Shown: positions 7,967-16,651 of the stretch, piece by piece
Layout: every line of letters begins with the position of its first letter
How positions within the stretch are numbered: position 1 is the first letter of the stretch
Notes under the pieces: model-generated
What the model saw: the letters and a program-made list of their open reading frames with translations, nothing else
Told to the model about the DNA's origin: nothing
The model's database searches: none
Program-made: the position numbers and the translations under genes
Assembly: GCA_013362785.1 (NCBI GenBank)
Contig: JABFVM010000257.1
Coordinates: forward strand, 1-45,512
From: Streptomyces sp.
GTDB taxonomy: Bacteria; Actinomycetota; Actinomycetes; Streptomycetales; Streptomycetaceae
Length of the DNA stretch: 45,512 bases
Direction: 5' to 3'

Positions 7967-8269
7967 ATGACCAGTCACTGCTGCGAGGCGATGACCAGCC
8001 AAGTGAACGCGCGCTGCGACCAGCACGACGACCCCTTCGCCTGCCCGGACGCGCTCGTCGGCTTCAGCGCCAGGTTCCAGGAGTACGGGCTGATCATCCA
8101 TGACGGCGGCACGGCGAAGAGCACGATCGACTTCTGTCCCTGGTGCGGACGCCGCCTCCCCGAGTCGCAGCGGGACCGGTGGTTCGACGAGCTGGAGCGT
8201 CGCGGGATCGATCCGTGGGAGGACGAGATCCCCGCCGAGTTCCAGGACGACCGCTGGCTCGCCTCTTGA
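7967..8269 (+). CDS. Small Cys-rich conserved protein (DUF6980-like)
   Basis: 100 residues. The N-terminal CCEAM with a downstream CDQH, and the later CPWCGRRLPESQRDRW, look like a zinc-binding knuckle. The C-terminal half is acidic. The pattern fits what I know as DUF6980, a Streptomyces-type uncharacterised family; function unknown. The ATG at 7967 follows GCCGAGG; a second ATG at 7991 is possible. The final codons and stop are part of a 15-bp tandem duplication (8261-8290). It converges with the tricorn protease gene 25 bp away. Confidence 0.75.
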   Translation: MTSHCCEAMTSQVNARCDQHDDPFACPDALVGFSARFQEYGLIIHDGGTAKSTIDFCPWCGRRLPESQRDRWFDELERRGIDPWEDEIPAEFQDDRWLAS

Positions 8270-8290
8270 GAACGCGCCTCTTGAGAAGGC
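8261..8290. repeat. 15-bp tandem duplication at the end of the DUF6980-like gene
   Basis: GCCTCTTGAGAACGC (8261-8275) is followed directly by GCCTCTTGAGAAGGC (8276-8290), one mismatch. The copy repeats the last codons and stop of the plus-strand gene. With the CTCAAG that follows it also makes a small CTTGAG/CTCAAG hairpin next to the tricorn stop, possibly a shared convergent terminator. Confidence 0.6.
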
Positions 8291-8294
8291 GCCC

Positions 8295-11200
8295 TCAAGC
8301 ACGCGGCGGGAGCTTCGGGCGCGACCGGTCCGGTACGTGTGCGTAGTCCGGGGGCGTCGCCGGGGGGTTGGATTCCAGTAGCTCCAGGGCCAGTTCCACC
8401 GCGTCCGTCAGCTGGGCATGGCGGCCCTCCGCCCAGTCCAGCGGTGTGCGCAGGATCTCCAGGTCCGGGGTGACGCCCTTGTTCTCGATGCTCCAGCCGT
8501 ACGCGTCGAACCACGCCGCGTTCATCGGGACCGTGATCACCGTGCCGTCGCCGAGGCGGTGGCGGCCGGTCATGCCGACCACTCCGCCCCAGGTGCGCTG
8601 GCCGACGACCGGGCCCAGCTTCAGCAGCTTGAAGGCGGCCGTGATCATGTCGCCGTCGGACGAGGTCGCCTCGTCCGCCAGGGCGACCACCGGGCCCCTC
8701 GGGGCGTTCGAGGCGTACGACACCGGCTGGGCGTTGCGGGTGAGGTCCCAGCCCAGGATCGTGCGGGTCAGCTTCTCCACCACCAGCTCGCTGATGTGGC
8801 CGCCCGCGTTGCCGCGTACGTCGACGATCAGCGCGGGGCGTGACATCTCCATCCGCAGGTCCCGGTTGAACTGGGCCCAGCCCGAGCCGCCCATGTCCGG
8901 GATGTGCAGATAGCCGCAGCGGCCGCCGCTCAACTCCCGTACGACGTCGCGGCGTTTGGCGACCCAGTCCTGGTAGCGCAGGGGGCGTTCGTCGATCAGG
9001 GGCACCACCGCCACCCGGCGGGCCCGGCCCGCTTCGCCCTCCGCCGGGGTGAACGTCAGCTCCACCGTCGTACCGCCCGCGCCGGCCAGCAGGGGATAGG
9101 GGCCCGCCACCGGGTCCACGGGGCGGCCGTCGACGTGGGTGAGGACCGCGCCCTCGCGGATTCCCGTGCCCGCCAGCGGGGAGCGGGCCTTGGAGTCGGA
9201 GGACTCGCCGGGGAGGATGCGCTTGACCGTCCAACCCTCCTCGCGGCGTACGAAGTTGGTGCCCAGCAGGCCCTGCCAGCGCTGGTAGTGGGGCGGGCCC
9301 TCGTTGCGGCGGGCCGCCGTGACGTAGGCGTGGGAGGTGCCGAGTTCGCCGAGGACCTCGCGGAGCAGGTCCGCGAACTCGTCGGGGGAGGCGACGCGTT
9401 CGACCAGGGGGCGGTACTGGTCGAGTACCGCGTCCCAGTCGATGCCGCACATGTCCGGTTCCCAGAAGTACGCCCTGATCAGCCGCCCCGCCTCCGCGTA
9501 CGACTGCCTCCACTCCGCGGCCGGGTCCACCTTGTGCAGGATGCGGCGGGCGTCGATCCACACCGTGGTGTCGCTGTCGCCGGACTCGCTCGCGGGCACC
9601 GCCCGCAGGTCGCCCTCGTCGAGCAGGACCAGCCGGCTGCCGTCGCCGCTCACCGCGAACCAGTCCAGATGGTCGACGAGTTCGGTCTTCTTCGCCTTGC
9701 TGATGTTGAAGTGTTCGAGGGTCGGCCGCCCGGTCATGTCGTCCGGGTTGGCGAACGTCTCGCCCAGCGCGCCCGAGATCGGCCAGCGCAGCCAGACCAG
9801 CCCGCCGCCCGCGACCGGGTACAGCGCGGAGTACTTCGAGGCGGTGACCGGGAAGGGGGTGACCCTGCTCTCCAGGCCCTCGACCTCGACGGTCGTCGCG
9901 CCCGCGTCCCCGCCCTCCTCGTCCTCCACCGGGTCCAGGCCCCCGGCGGCCGGGCGGCCCTCCGGGGTCAGGGCGAACGGGGAGGGGGTGGCCGAGGACA
10001 GGGGGACCAGGTAGGGACGGCAGCCCAGCGGGAAGGACAGGTCCCCGGTGTGCACGTCGTACACCGGGTCGAAGCCGCGCCAGGAGAGGAAGGCCAGATA
10101 GCGGCCGTCCCGGGTGAACACCGGGTTCTCGTCCTCGAAGCGGCCGCCCGTGACGTCGACGATCAGGCTGTCCCCTTGTCCCACCCGGGAAATACGGGCC
10201 AGCTTGATCTGCCGCAGGGAGCGGCCGATCCCGGGGTGCGACCACGTCAGCCAGGTGCCGTCCGGGGAGAAGGCGAGGTCCCGTACGGGGCCGTTGACCG
10301 AGTGGATCAGCTCGGTGACCTCGCCGTTGGAGTCCTCGGTCACGTCGAGGAGGAGCAGTCGTCCGTCGTGGGAGGCGATGGCGACGCGCTCGCCCTTCGG
10401 GTCGGCGACCATCTCCAGGACCCGGCCCACCTCGCCGGAGGCCAGCCGCCGGGGTTCGCGGTCGCCGCTCGCGCGCGGCAGATAGGCGATCTCGATCGCG
10501 TCCTCGCCCTCCGCGTCCGTCACATACGCGACCTGGCCGACCGAGCCGAGCATCTCCGGCAGCCGGACCCGTACGCCCGGGGTGTCGGTGATGGTGCGGG
10601 CGGGGCCGTCCCGGTGGGTGAGCCAGTACAGGCTGCCGCGTACGACGACGGCGCTCGCGCGGCCCGTCTCGTCCACGGAGACGCCGTCCACGTGCTGGGC
10701 GGCGGGCACCTGGTAGGTGCGGCGGCCCGCGCGCGGCCCGCTCAGCCGTACGTCGAGTTTGCGTGGGCCGGAGCCTTCGGCGAGATCGTCCACGATCCAC
10801 AGGTCGCCCGCGCACTGGTACACCACCCGGGTGCCGTCACTGGAGGCGTGCCGGGCGTAGAAGGCGTCGTGGTCGGTGTGTCTGCGCAGGTCGGAGCCGT
10901 CGTAGGCGCAGGAGTAGAGGTTGCCGACGCCCTCGTGGTCGGAGAGGAAGGCGATCCGGCCGCCGACGAACAGGGGGGAGTGGAGGTGGCCGTCGATGTC
11001 CGCGAGCAGGCGTTCGCCGTGCAGCCACAGGCGGCCCGTGGCGCCGCCCCGGTAGCGCTTCCAGGAGGCCGGTTCGTGCGGTGGGGTGCCGGTCAGGAGC
11101 AGGGTCTTGCGCTCGTCGCCGATGTCGGCGACCTGGATGTCGGAGCAGGGCCCCCAGGGGAGCTTGCGGCCGGGGTCGCCGTTGACGAGGACCTTGTAGG

Positions 11201-11555
11201 CCCAGGTGAAGTGGGAGAAGGGTTCGCCGTGGGAGGCGACGGCGAGGATCACGCCGTCCGGTGTGAAGCCGCACACCTGGGTGTCGGCCGAGCCCCAGTG
11301 GGTGAGCTGGGTGCCGGGGCCGCCGTCCACCGGGATCAGGTGGATCTCGGGCACCAGGGTGCGCCAGCTCGTGTACGCGATGTGCCGGCCGTCGGGGGAG
11401 AAGCGGGGGTGGCCGATCTTGGTGCGGTCCACGGTGAGCCGCCAGGCGCGGCCCGGGGTGTCGCCCGGGGCACCGAGGGGGGCCAGCCACAGGTCGTCCT
11501 CGGTCACGAAGCACAGCAGGTCGTCGCTCAGGTGCGGTAGGCGCAGGTAGCTCAC
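8295..11555 (-). CDS. Tricorn protease homologue (S41 family)
   Basis: 1086 residues from the GTG at 11555. The first ~600 residues are WD-like propeller repeats (FSPDGRHIAYTS, FTRDGRYLAFLSW), the six- and seven-bladed beta-propellers of tricorn. Then come the core domain with GTSHAYV (Ser-His near 741-742), a PDZ domain (GIREGAVLTHVDGRPVD) and the S41 nucleophile in ATSSDGDMI (Ser near 965-966). The positions closely match archaeal tricorn. It cleaves peptides downstream of the proteasome in the cytoplasm; no signal peptide is seen. GGGGAG directly abuts the GTG, too close for ribosome binding, while AAGCAT lies six bases upstream, so leaderless translation is possible. A start further upstream cannot be excluded. 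It is divergent from tetR. Confidence 0.93.
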   Translation of the reverse strand: MSYLRLPHLSDDLLCFVTEDDLWLAPLGAPGDTPGRAWRLTVDRTKIGHPRFSPDGRHIAYTSWRTLVPEIHLIPVDGGPGTQLTHWGSADTQVCGFTPDGVILAVASHGEPFSHFTWAYKVLVNGDPGRKLPWGPCSDIQVADIGDERKTLLLTGTPPHEPASWKRYRGGATGRLWLHGERLLADIDGHLHSPLFVGGRIAFLSDHEGVGNLYSCAYDGSDLRRHTDHDAFYARHASSDGTRVVYQCAGDLWIVDDLAEGSGPRKLDVRLSGPRAGRRTYQVPAAQHVDGVSVDETGRASAVVVRGSLYWLTHRDGPARTITDTPGVRVRLPEMLGSVGQVAYVTDAEGEDAIEIAYLPRASGDREPRRLASGEVGRVLEMVADPKGERVAIASHDGRLLLLDVTEDSNGEVTELIHSVNGPVRDLAFSPDGTWLTWSHPGIGRSLRQIKLARISRVGQGDSLIVDVTGGRFEDENPVFTRDGRYLAFLSWRGFDPVYDVHTGDLSFPLGCRPYLVPLSSATPSPFALTPEGRPAAGGLDPVEDEEGGDAGATTVEVEGLESRVTPFPVTASKYSALYPVAGGGLVWLRWPISGALGETFANPDDMTGRPTLEHFNISKAKKTELVDHLDWFAVSGDGSRLVLLDEGDLRAVPASESGDSDTTVWIDARRILHKVDPAAEWRQSYAEAGRLIRAYFWEPDMCGIDWDAVLDQYRPLVERVASPDEFADLLREVLGELGTSHAYVTAARRNEGPPHYQRWQGLLGTNFVRREEGWTVKRILPGESSDSKARSPLAGTGIREGAVLTHVDGRPVDPVAGPYPLLAGAGGTTVELTFTPAEGEAGRARRVAVVPLIDERPLRYQDWVAKRRDVVRELSGGRCGYLHIPDMGGSGWAQFNRDLRMEMSRPALIVDVRGNAGGHISELVVEKLTRTILGWDLTRNAQPVSYASNAPRGPVVALADEATSSDGDMITAAFKLLKLGPVVGQRTWGGVVGMTGRHRLGDGTVITVPMNAAWFDAYGWSIENKGVTPDLEILRTPLDWAEGRHAQLTDAVELALELLESNPPATPPDYAHVPDRSRPKLPPRA

Positions 11556-11626
11556 CTCCCCATGCTTTTCCCGCGGACGTACCTGGGCAACTCGTGACAC
11601 AAGGATCCGCGTGACCCAGAACACGT

Positions 11627-11641
11627 ACGAAACCGTTTCGT
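11627..11641. promoter_or_regulatory. TetR operator, site 1 (perfect palindrome)
   Basis: ACGAAACCGTTTCGT is a perfect 7-1-7 palindrome upstream of the TetR gene. It overlaps a possible -35 for a promoter with TATCGT at 11659-11664. A near-identical second copy lies 47 bp downstream. Typical autoregulatory TetR sites; binding is inferred. Confidence 0.65.
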
Positions 11642-11673
11642 TTCGCTTGGGGGTGCGCTATCGTCGTTGGTGT

Positions 11674-11688
11674 ACGAAACCGTGTCGT
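11674..11688. promoter_or_regulatory. TetR operator, site 2
   Basis: ACGAAACCGTGTCGT repeats site 1 with one mismatch in the right arm. It lies just before the TetR ribosome-binding region, so occupancy would block the transcript start. Confidence 0.6.
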
Positions 11689-11710
11689 TCGGAATGGGAA
11701 GGTGGGAACG

Positions 11711-12310
11711 GTGACCGAGGTCGCAACGGGACGTCGCAGCCGTATCACCCCGGAGCGCGAGGCCGAGTTGTACGCGGCCGTGCTCGACCTGCTCCGAGAG
11801 GTCGGCTACGACGCCCTCACCATGGACGCCGTAGCGGCCCGCACCCGGTCCAGCAAGGCGACGCTCTACCGCCAGTGGGGCGGCAAGCCGGAGCTGGTGG
11901 CGAAGGCGGTCCGGCACAACAAGCCGGGCAACATCTCCGACGTCGACACCGGATCTCTGCGGGGCGACCTGCACGCCCTCACCTCGCGTGAGGACGACTG
12001 CAGCATGCAGCAGAACGCCGCGCTGATGCGGGGTCTGTTCATGGCGGTGCACGGCAACCCGGACCTCCTCGCCGCGTTCAAGGAGCTGCTGCTCGAACCG
12101 GAGATGGAGGAGTTCAACCGGGTGCTCCAGCGGGCCGTCGCCCGCGGCGAGGTCCGCGCCGACTGTCCGGCGCTGGACTATGTGGTGCACATGCTCATGG
12201 GCGCGTTCGCCACACGCACGCTGATCGACGACCAGCCGCCGACGCAGGCGTTCCTCATCTCGTACATCGACGCCGTGGTCCTCCCCGCCCTCGGCGTACC
12301 CGTCAACTGA
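11711..12310 (+). CDS. TetR family transcriptional regulator
   Basis: 199 residues from the GTG at 11711 (another GTG at 11702 is possible). The N-terminal helix-turn-helix is DALTMDAVAARTRSSKATLYRQWGGKPELV, near residues 37-67, with the hallmark TLYRQW. The rest is an all-helical ligand-binding domain with a TetR C-terminal end. Two copies of a 15-bp palindrome upstream indicate autoregulation. The next gene, in the same direction 145 bp on, is an MMPL exporter, the usual target of such regulators. The divergent tricorn gene could also be touched by site 1. The ligand is unknown. Confidence 0.9.
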   Translation: MTEVATGRRSRITPEREAELYAAVLDLLREVGYDALTMDAVAARTRSSKATLYRQWGGKPELVAKAVRHNKPGNISDVDTGSLRGDLHALTSREDDCSMQQNAALMRGLFMAVHGNPDLLAAFKELLLEPEMEEFNRVLQRAVARGEVRADCPALDYVVHMLMGAFATRTLIDDQPPTQAFLISYIDAVVLPALGVPVN

Positions 12311-12455
12311 CGAGTCCCCGTAGCTGACGAGTCTCCCCAGTAAGCCCTCCTCCTGACGTATCCGCTCACGTCGTCGGGCTGATCACCCCTGCCCTGGGGC
12401 CTGTGTCGGAACCCCGGCCGGGCGCCCCACCCACGACCTGACCGGAGTCACTCTC

Positions 12456-14690
12456 GTGGCCACCTTTCTCTACAAGCTCGGCCGGCTCGCCTTCAGGCGA
12501 CGGCATTTCGTCGCCCTCATATGGGTCGCGCTGCTCACCCTCGCCGGGGTCGGCGCGGCCAGCGCGCCCACCGCGGGCAGCACGTCCTTCTCGATCCCCG
12601 GCACCGAGGCGCAGAAGGCCTTCGACCTGCTGGAACAGCGCTTCCCCGGCATGAGCGCCGACGGTGCGACGGCCCGGGTCGTCTTCAAGGCACCGGACGG
12701 TCAGAAGATGACGGACGCCGCCAACAAGGCGACCGTCGAGGAGACCGTCAAGGAACTGTCCGACGGCTCCGAGGTGGCCTCCGTCGCCGATCCGTACACC
12801 GCGCACGCCGTCAGCAAGGACGGCACGATCGCGTACGCGTCGGTGAAGTACGAGGTCTCCGGCATGGAGCTGAAGGACGCCTCACGGGACGCCCTTCAGG
12901 ACGCGGCGCAGGACGCGCGGCACGCCGGGCTGACGGTGGAGGTCGGCGGTGACGCACTCCAGACGACGCCCGAGACCGGCGCCACGGAGGTCATCGGCAT
13001 CGCCGTCGCCGCGGTCGTCCTCGTCATCACCTTCGGCTCCCTGATCGCGGCCGGGCTTCCGCTGCTCACCGCCCTGATCGGCGTCGGCATCGGCATCTCC
13101 ACCATCACCGCCCTGGCCAGCGCGCTGGAGCTGGGCTCCACGACCTCGACGCTGGCGATGATGATCGGCCTCGCGGTCGGCATCGACTACGCCCTGTTCA
13201 TCGTCTCCCGCTACCGCGCCGAGCTGGCCGAGGGCCGGGAGCGCGAGGAGGCGGCCGGCCGGGCCGTCGGCACCGCGGGCTCCGCGGTGGTCTTCGCGGG
13301 CCTGACCGTCGTGATCGCGCTGGTCGGCCTGTCGGTCGTCAACATCCCGATGCTGACCAAGATGGGCATCGCCGCGGCGGGCACCGTCGTGATCGCGGTA
13401 CTCATCGCGCTGACGATGATCCCGGCGCTGCTCGGCTACGCGGGCAAGAAGGTCCAGCCGACCGGAAAGAAGAGCCGCTGGATGGGCGGCAACCGGGCCG
13501 AGAAGAAGGCCGCCGCCTCCGGTACGGCCGCGCCCGCCAAGCCCAACCTGGGCACCCGCTGGGCCAGTTTCGTCGTCCGCCGTCCGATCGCCGTCCTCCT
13601 CCTGGGCGTCCTCGGCCTCGGCGCCGCGGCGATCCCCGCGGCGTCCCTGGAACTGGGCCTGCCCGACGACGGTTCGCAGCCGACGTCCACGACCCAGCGC
13701 CGCGCCTACGACCTGCTGTCCGACGGGTTCGGGCCCGGCTTCAACGGCCCGCTGATGGTCGTGGTCGACGCCAAGGGCAGCGGCGACGCGGACGCGGTCT
13801 TCAAGCAGGTCGGCGATGACATCAAGGGCCTGAAGAACGTCGTGACGGTCACCCCGGCGGCGCCCAACAAGGCGGGCGACACGGCGACGATCACGGTGAT
13901 CCCGGACTCCAAGCCGTCCTCGGTGACGACGGAGGACCTGGTGCACTCCATCCGCGACAAGGGCGCGGAGGTGAAGGCCGACACCGGCGCGGATGTGCTG
14001 GTCACCGGCTCGACGGCGATGAACATCGACGTCTCGCAGAAGCTGAACGACGCGCTGCTGCCGTACCTGGCCCTGGTCGTCGGCCTTGCCTTCCTCCTCC
14101 TGATCGTGGTCTTCCGCTCGATCCTGGTCCCGCTCAAGGCGGCGCTCGGCTTCCTGCTGAGCGTGATGGCGGCCCTCGGCGCGGTCGTCGCGGTCTTCCA
14201 GTGGGGCTGGCTCGCGAGCCTCATGGGAGTGGAGGAGACCGGCCCGGTGATGTCCATGATGCCGATCTTCATGGTCGGCGTGGTCTTCGGCCTGGCGATG
14301 GACTACGAGGTGTTCCTCGTGACCCGGATGCGCGAGGCGTACGTCCATGGCGAGAAGCCGAGCCAGGCGGTGGTGACCGGGTTCAAGCACGGCGCCAGGG
14401 TCGTCACGGCCGCCGCCGTGATCATGATGGCGGTCTTCGCGGGCTTCATCGGCTCGTCCGAGTCCATGGTCAAGATGATCGGCTTCGGCCTCGCCGTCGC
14501 GGTCTTCTTCGACGCCTTCATCGTCCGCATGGCCATCGTCCCGGCCGTCCTGGCCCTGCTCGGCCGTCGCGCCTGGTGGCTCCCGAAGTGGCTGGACCGC
14601 GCCCTGCCGAACGTGGACGTGGAGGGCGAGGGCCTGCGGACACGGACCGACCGCAACGAGGACGAGGACCGGGAGCTGGCACGCGTCTGA
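12456..14690 (+). CDS. MMPL family RND-type transporter
   Basis: 744 residues: an N-terminal membrane anchor (RRRHFVALIWVALLTLAG), a first extracytoplasmic porter domain, a six-helix block starting VIGIAVAAVVLVITFGSLIAAG with the MMPL motif GIDYALFIVSRYRAEL, a second porter domain, and a second six-helix block with AMDYEVFLVTRMREAY. The twofold repeat and both D-Y pairs are as in MmpL/ActII-3 transporters, which export lipids or antibiotics using the proton gradient. The acidic C-terminal tail is cytoplasmic. The GTG at 12456 has CGGAG upstream. The TetR gene before it probably represses it. A strong terminator follows. Confidence 0.95.
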   Translation: MATFLYKLGRLAFRRRHFVALIWVALLTLAGVGAASAPTAGSTSFSIPGTEAQKAFDLLEQRFPGMSADGATARVVFKAPDGQKMTDAANKATVEETVKELSDGSEVASVADPYTAHAVSKDGTIAYASVKYEVSGMELKDASRDALQDAAQDARHAGLTVEVGGDALQTTPETGATEVIGIAVAAVVLVITFGSLIAAGLPLLTALIGVGIGISTITALASALELGSTTSTLAMMIGLAVGIDYALFIVSRYRAELAEGREREEAAGRAVGTAGSAVVFAGLTVVIALVGLSVVNIPMLTKMGIAAAGTVVIAVLIALTMIPALLGYAGKKVQPTGKKSRWMGGNRAEKKAAASGTAAPAKPNLGTRWASFVVRRPIAVLLLGVLGLGAAAIPAASLELGLPDDGSQPTSTTQRRAYDLLSDGFGPGFNGPLMVVVDAKGSGDADAVFKQVGDDIKGLKNVVTVTPAAPNKAGDTATITVIPDSKPSSVTTEDLVHSIRDKGAEVKADTGADVLVTGSTAMNIDVSQKLNDALLPYLALVVGLAFLLLIVVFRSILVPLKAALGFLLSVMAALGAVVAVFQWGWLASLMGVEETGPVMSMMPIFMVGVVFGLAMDYEVFLVTRMREAYVHGEKPSQAVVTGFKHGARVVTAAAVIMMAVFAGFIGSSESMVKMIGFGLAVAVFFDAFIVRMAIVPAVLALLGRRAWWLPKWLDRALPNVDVEGEGLRTRTDRNEDEDRELARV

Positions 14691-14712
14691 CCCGCCACTC
14701 CTGAAACAGACC

Positions 14713-14762
14713 GGCCGGTGAGGGCCCCGTGGGGACGGGGGCGCCCTCACCGGCCTTCTCTT
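14713..14762 (+). terminator. Intrinsic terminator after the MMPL gene
   Basis: A perfect 13-bp stem, GGCCGGTGAGGGC (14713-14725) with GCCCTCACCGGCC (14743-14755), is followed by TTCTCTT. It isolates the tetR-MMPL unit from the next gene. Confidence 0.85.
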
Positions 14763-14825
14763 GCCTGCCGTAAGTTCCTCGCCGACCGGCCTAACGGCCG
14801 ACCGACCAGCACGGACAGGAGCCCC

Positions 14826-15470
14826 ATGGCCAAGCAGCGCATCACCGTCTGCCTCCCGCCCTGCGACCAGGACGACCCCGAGTCGCTGCGCCGGGCGATC
14901 CAGCGGGCCATGGCGCCGTACGACTACAACCGCGACGACATTCCCCACCCGGACTGGGTCGGGGAGTGGGACTACTGGTTCATCTCCGGCGCCGGGTATG
15001 AGCTCGCCGTCCTGCCCGGGCACGAGGAGGACCCCCGCCTCGTAAGGCACGACGAGTGGAGACAGCCGCCCGAGGAACTGCCCAGGTCGCGGTGCCACGG
15101 CGGGCCGCGCGGGCTGCTCGACCTCGACACCGACCGGGCGGAGGTGGCCCGGGAGGCCGCGCGCCTGTGGGACGACTGGCGGAGGTTCGCCGACGGCCAC
15201 GCGGGTGGTTCGGAGTCGGTGCTGCGGGCCGTGGCCGAGGACCCGGCGCTGAAGGAGCGGTTCACCGACAACCCGTACGCCTGGTTCGGCGCGGACCGGG
15301 CGGCGTACATCGCGGAACAGGCCGCCGAGGTGCTCCCCACGCCGGCCATGCTCACCCTGGGCGGCCGCTGGGTCGAGTACGGCGGCCCCGGCTACCGGCA
15401 GTGGTTCAACGCCTACTTGCAGGACTTGCCGGCCGACACGATGGTCGTGCGCGTCCTGTACCACTCCTGA
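14826..15470 (+). CDS. Uncharacterised acidic 214-residue protein
   Basis: I do not recognise this family. The ATG at 14826 has AGGAG five bases upstream. The sequence begins MAKQRITVCLPP and is soluble, acidic and rich in Trp/Tyr/Asp. It has runs such as HPDWVGEWDYWFI, a central YELAVLPGHEEDPRL and a C-terminal GGRWVEYGGPGYRQWFNAYL, a globular aromatic-rich protein. Two cysteines are far apart, so no metal site is obvious. There is no signal peptide or membrane helix. Terminators or gaps on both sides suggest its own transcription unit. The aromatic WxYxx pattern could suit binding of a carbohydrate or peptide, but that is speculation. Confidence 0.75.
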   Translation: MAKQRITVCLPPCDQDDPESLRRAIQRAMAPYDYNRDDIPHPDWVGEWDYWFISGAGYELAVLPGHEEDPRLVRHDEWRQPPEELPRSRCHGGPRGLLDLDTDRAEVAREAARLWDDWRRFADGHAGGSESVLRAVAEDPALKERFTDNPYAWFGADRAAYIAEQAAEVLPTPAMLTLGGRWVEYGGPGYRQWFNAYLQDLPADTMVVRVLYHS

Positions 15471-15562
15471 CCCCGGCCCGGCCCGACTGTACTGACTTTG
15501 TCTCGTGCCGTCCCGGCTGTCTCAGGGGTTGTACGGGTACGGCTGCGCGGTGGAGGTGGGGC

Positions 15563-16408
15563 ATGAACGAGGTTGCGGACGAGGCCGGTTGGGATGTCGA
15601 GCCCGGCGACGAGATCGAGCCGGTGGTGCAGGCGGTGGGGCATCTGCTCAAGGTCTGCCGGGAGGCGGCGGGCCTGCGGCCGGCCGAGTTCGGTGAGGTC
15701 ATGGGCTACGGCGAGGACATGATCCGCAAGATGGAACGGGGGCAGCGGATTCCGCGGGCGGAGTTCTTGGAGAGGGCCGATGACGTTCTGAGGGCGCAGG
15801 GGCATCTCAAGGCGTTCAAGCGGGAGATGGAGCACGCCCGGTATCCCAAGAAGGTGCGGGAGCTGGCGGACATGGAGGGGCGTGCGGTCGAGCTGTTGAT
15901 GTACGGCAACCACAATCTCCACGGGCTGTTGCAGACCGAGGAGTACATGCGGGCGCTGCTGTCGACATGGCGTCCGGCCTACTCGACCGACCAGTTGGAG
16001 CGAATGGTTGCGGGGCGCAGGGCTCGTAAGTCCATCTTCGACCGGTCCCCTGCGCCCGAACTCAGCTTTGTCCAGGAAGAGGTAACGCTGCGCCGCCCGA
16101 TCGGGGACACAATGGTATTGCGCCGACAGCTCGAACACCTGCTTGAGGTAGCCCAGTTGCCGTTCGTGGAGCTTCAGGTGATGCCGACCTCCCGCGCGAA
16201 CCACCCCGGGACGGGGGGACGAATCCAGATGCTGAAGTTCGGCGACGGCAGCGGAGTTGGGCGCACCGACGGTGACTTCGGAGGGCGTCCGGTCTCCAAC
16301 CCCAGGCAGCTCCGGCTCCTTGACCTGCGGTATGGCATTATCCGGGCTCAGGCGCTCACGCCAGGGGAGTCTCTGGCCTTCATCGAGCAAGCGCTGGGAG
16401 AACTATGA
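15563..16408 (+). CDS. Helix-turn-helix regulator with DUF5753 domain
   Basis: 281 residues. The N-terminal XRE-like helix-turn-helix is VGHLLKVCREAAGLRPAEFGEVMGYGEDMIRKMERGQRIP, near residues 25-65. The rest matches the DUF5753 ligand-like domain common in Streptomyces: LLQTEEYMRALL, ERMVAGRRARKSIF, the LHxL-type ELQVMP block, and C-terminal LTPGESLAFIEQAL. The ATG follows GGAGGTGGGGC. It overlaps the DUF397 gene by 4 bp (ATGA), the standard pairing for these regulators, which act with a small DUF397 partner in development or antibiotic control (as in BldB/AbaA- and WhiJ-like systems). The specific target is unknown. Confidence 0.92.
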   Translation: MNEVADEAGWDVEPGDEIEPVVQAVGHLLKVCREAAGLRPAEFGEVMGYGEDMIRKMERGQRIPRAEFLERADDVLRAQGHLKAFKREMEHARYPKKVRELADMEGRAVELLMYGNHNLHGLLQTEEYMRALLSTWRPAYSTDQLERMVAGRRARKSIFDRSPAPELSFVQEEVTLRRPIGDTMVLRRQLEHLLEVAQLPFVELQVMPTSRANHPGTGGRIQMLKFGDGSGVGRTDGDFGGRPVSNPRQLRLLDLRYGIIRAQALTPGESLAFIEQALGEL

Positions 16409-16596
16409 GCACCCCGGAACTCCACTGGTTCAAGAGCAGCTACAGCGACAGCAGCAACGGCAACGACTGCGTCGAGGTGGCCACCGCCCCCGCCACCATC
16501 CACATCCGCGACTCCAAGACCCCCGACGCCCCCCACCTCAAGGTCACCCCCGCCACCTGGACCGGCTTCATCCGCTCCGTCGGCCCCTGCCGGTGA
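16405..16596 (+). CDS. DUF397 domain small protein (WhiJ/AbaA-locus type)
   Basis: 63 residues covering the whole DUF397 domain: WFKSSYSDSSNGNDCVEVA then IHIRDSKTP and a final TWTGFI. It is the small partner of the preceding helix-turn-helix protein, with a 4-bp stop/start overlap, so the two are made together. In whiJ-type loci the small protein modulates the DNA binding of its partner; here that is inference by family. Single domain, no extension, probably cytoplasmic. Confidence 0.92.
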   Translation: MSTPELHWFKSSYSDSSNGNDCVEVATAPATIHIRDSKTPDAPHLKVTPATWTGFIRSVGPCR

Positions 16597-16639
16597 TCTC
16601 GACCTTGGTATTCGGTCGCGTGGCCCATGCACGCACCAC

Positions 16640-16645
16640 TACCGT
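16640..16645 (+). promoter_or_regulatory. -10 element of a probable leaderless ybaK-like transcript
   Basis: TACCGT ends six bases before the ATG at 16652, with no Shine-Dalgarno sequence between. It suggests a promoter separate from the DUF397 operon that ends 55 bp upstream. Confidence 0.5.
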
Positions 16646-16651
16646 GCCTCC

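Noticed and set aside
8904..11540. An 878-codon plus-strand open frame opposite the tricorn protease gene.
   Set aside because: It is a shadow frame created by high GC codon bias; its translation is low-complexity Arg/Gly/Val and matches no family, while the opposite strand encodes a complete enzyme.
12882..15464. An 860-codon minus-strand open frame opposite the MMPL gene and the next gene.
   Set aside because: It runs across two real genes and an intrinsic terminator, and its Arg/Asp/His-rich translation is typical of an antisense shadow.
15056..15562. An N-terminal extension of the DUF5753 regulator back to 15056.
   Set aside because: The upstream frame overlaps the 214-residue gene and is low-complexity; the helix-turn-helix begins shortly after the ATG at 15563, which has a good ribosome site.
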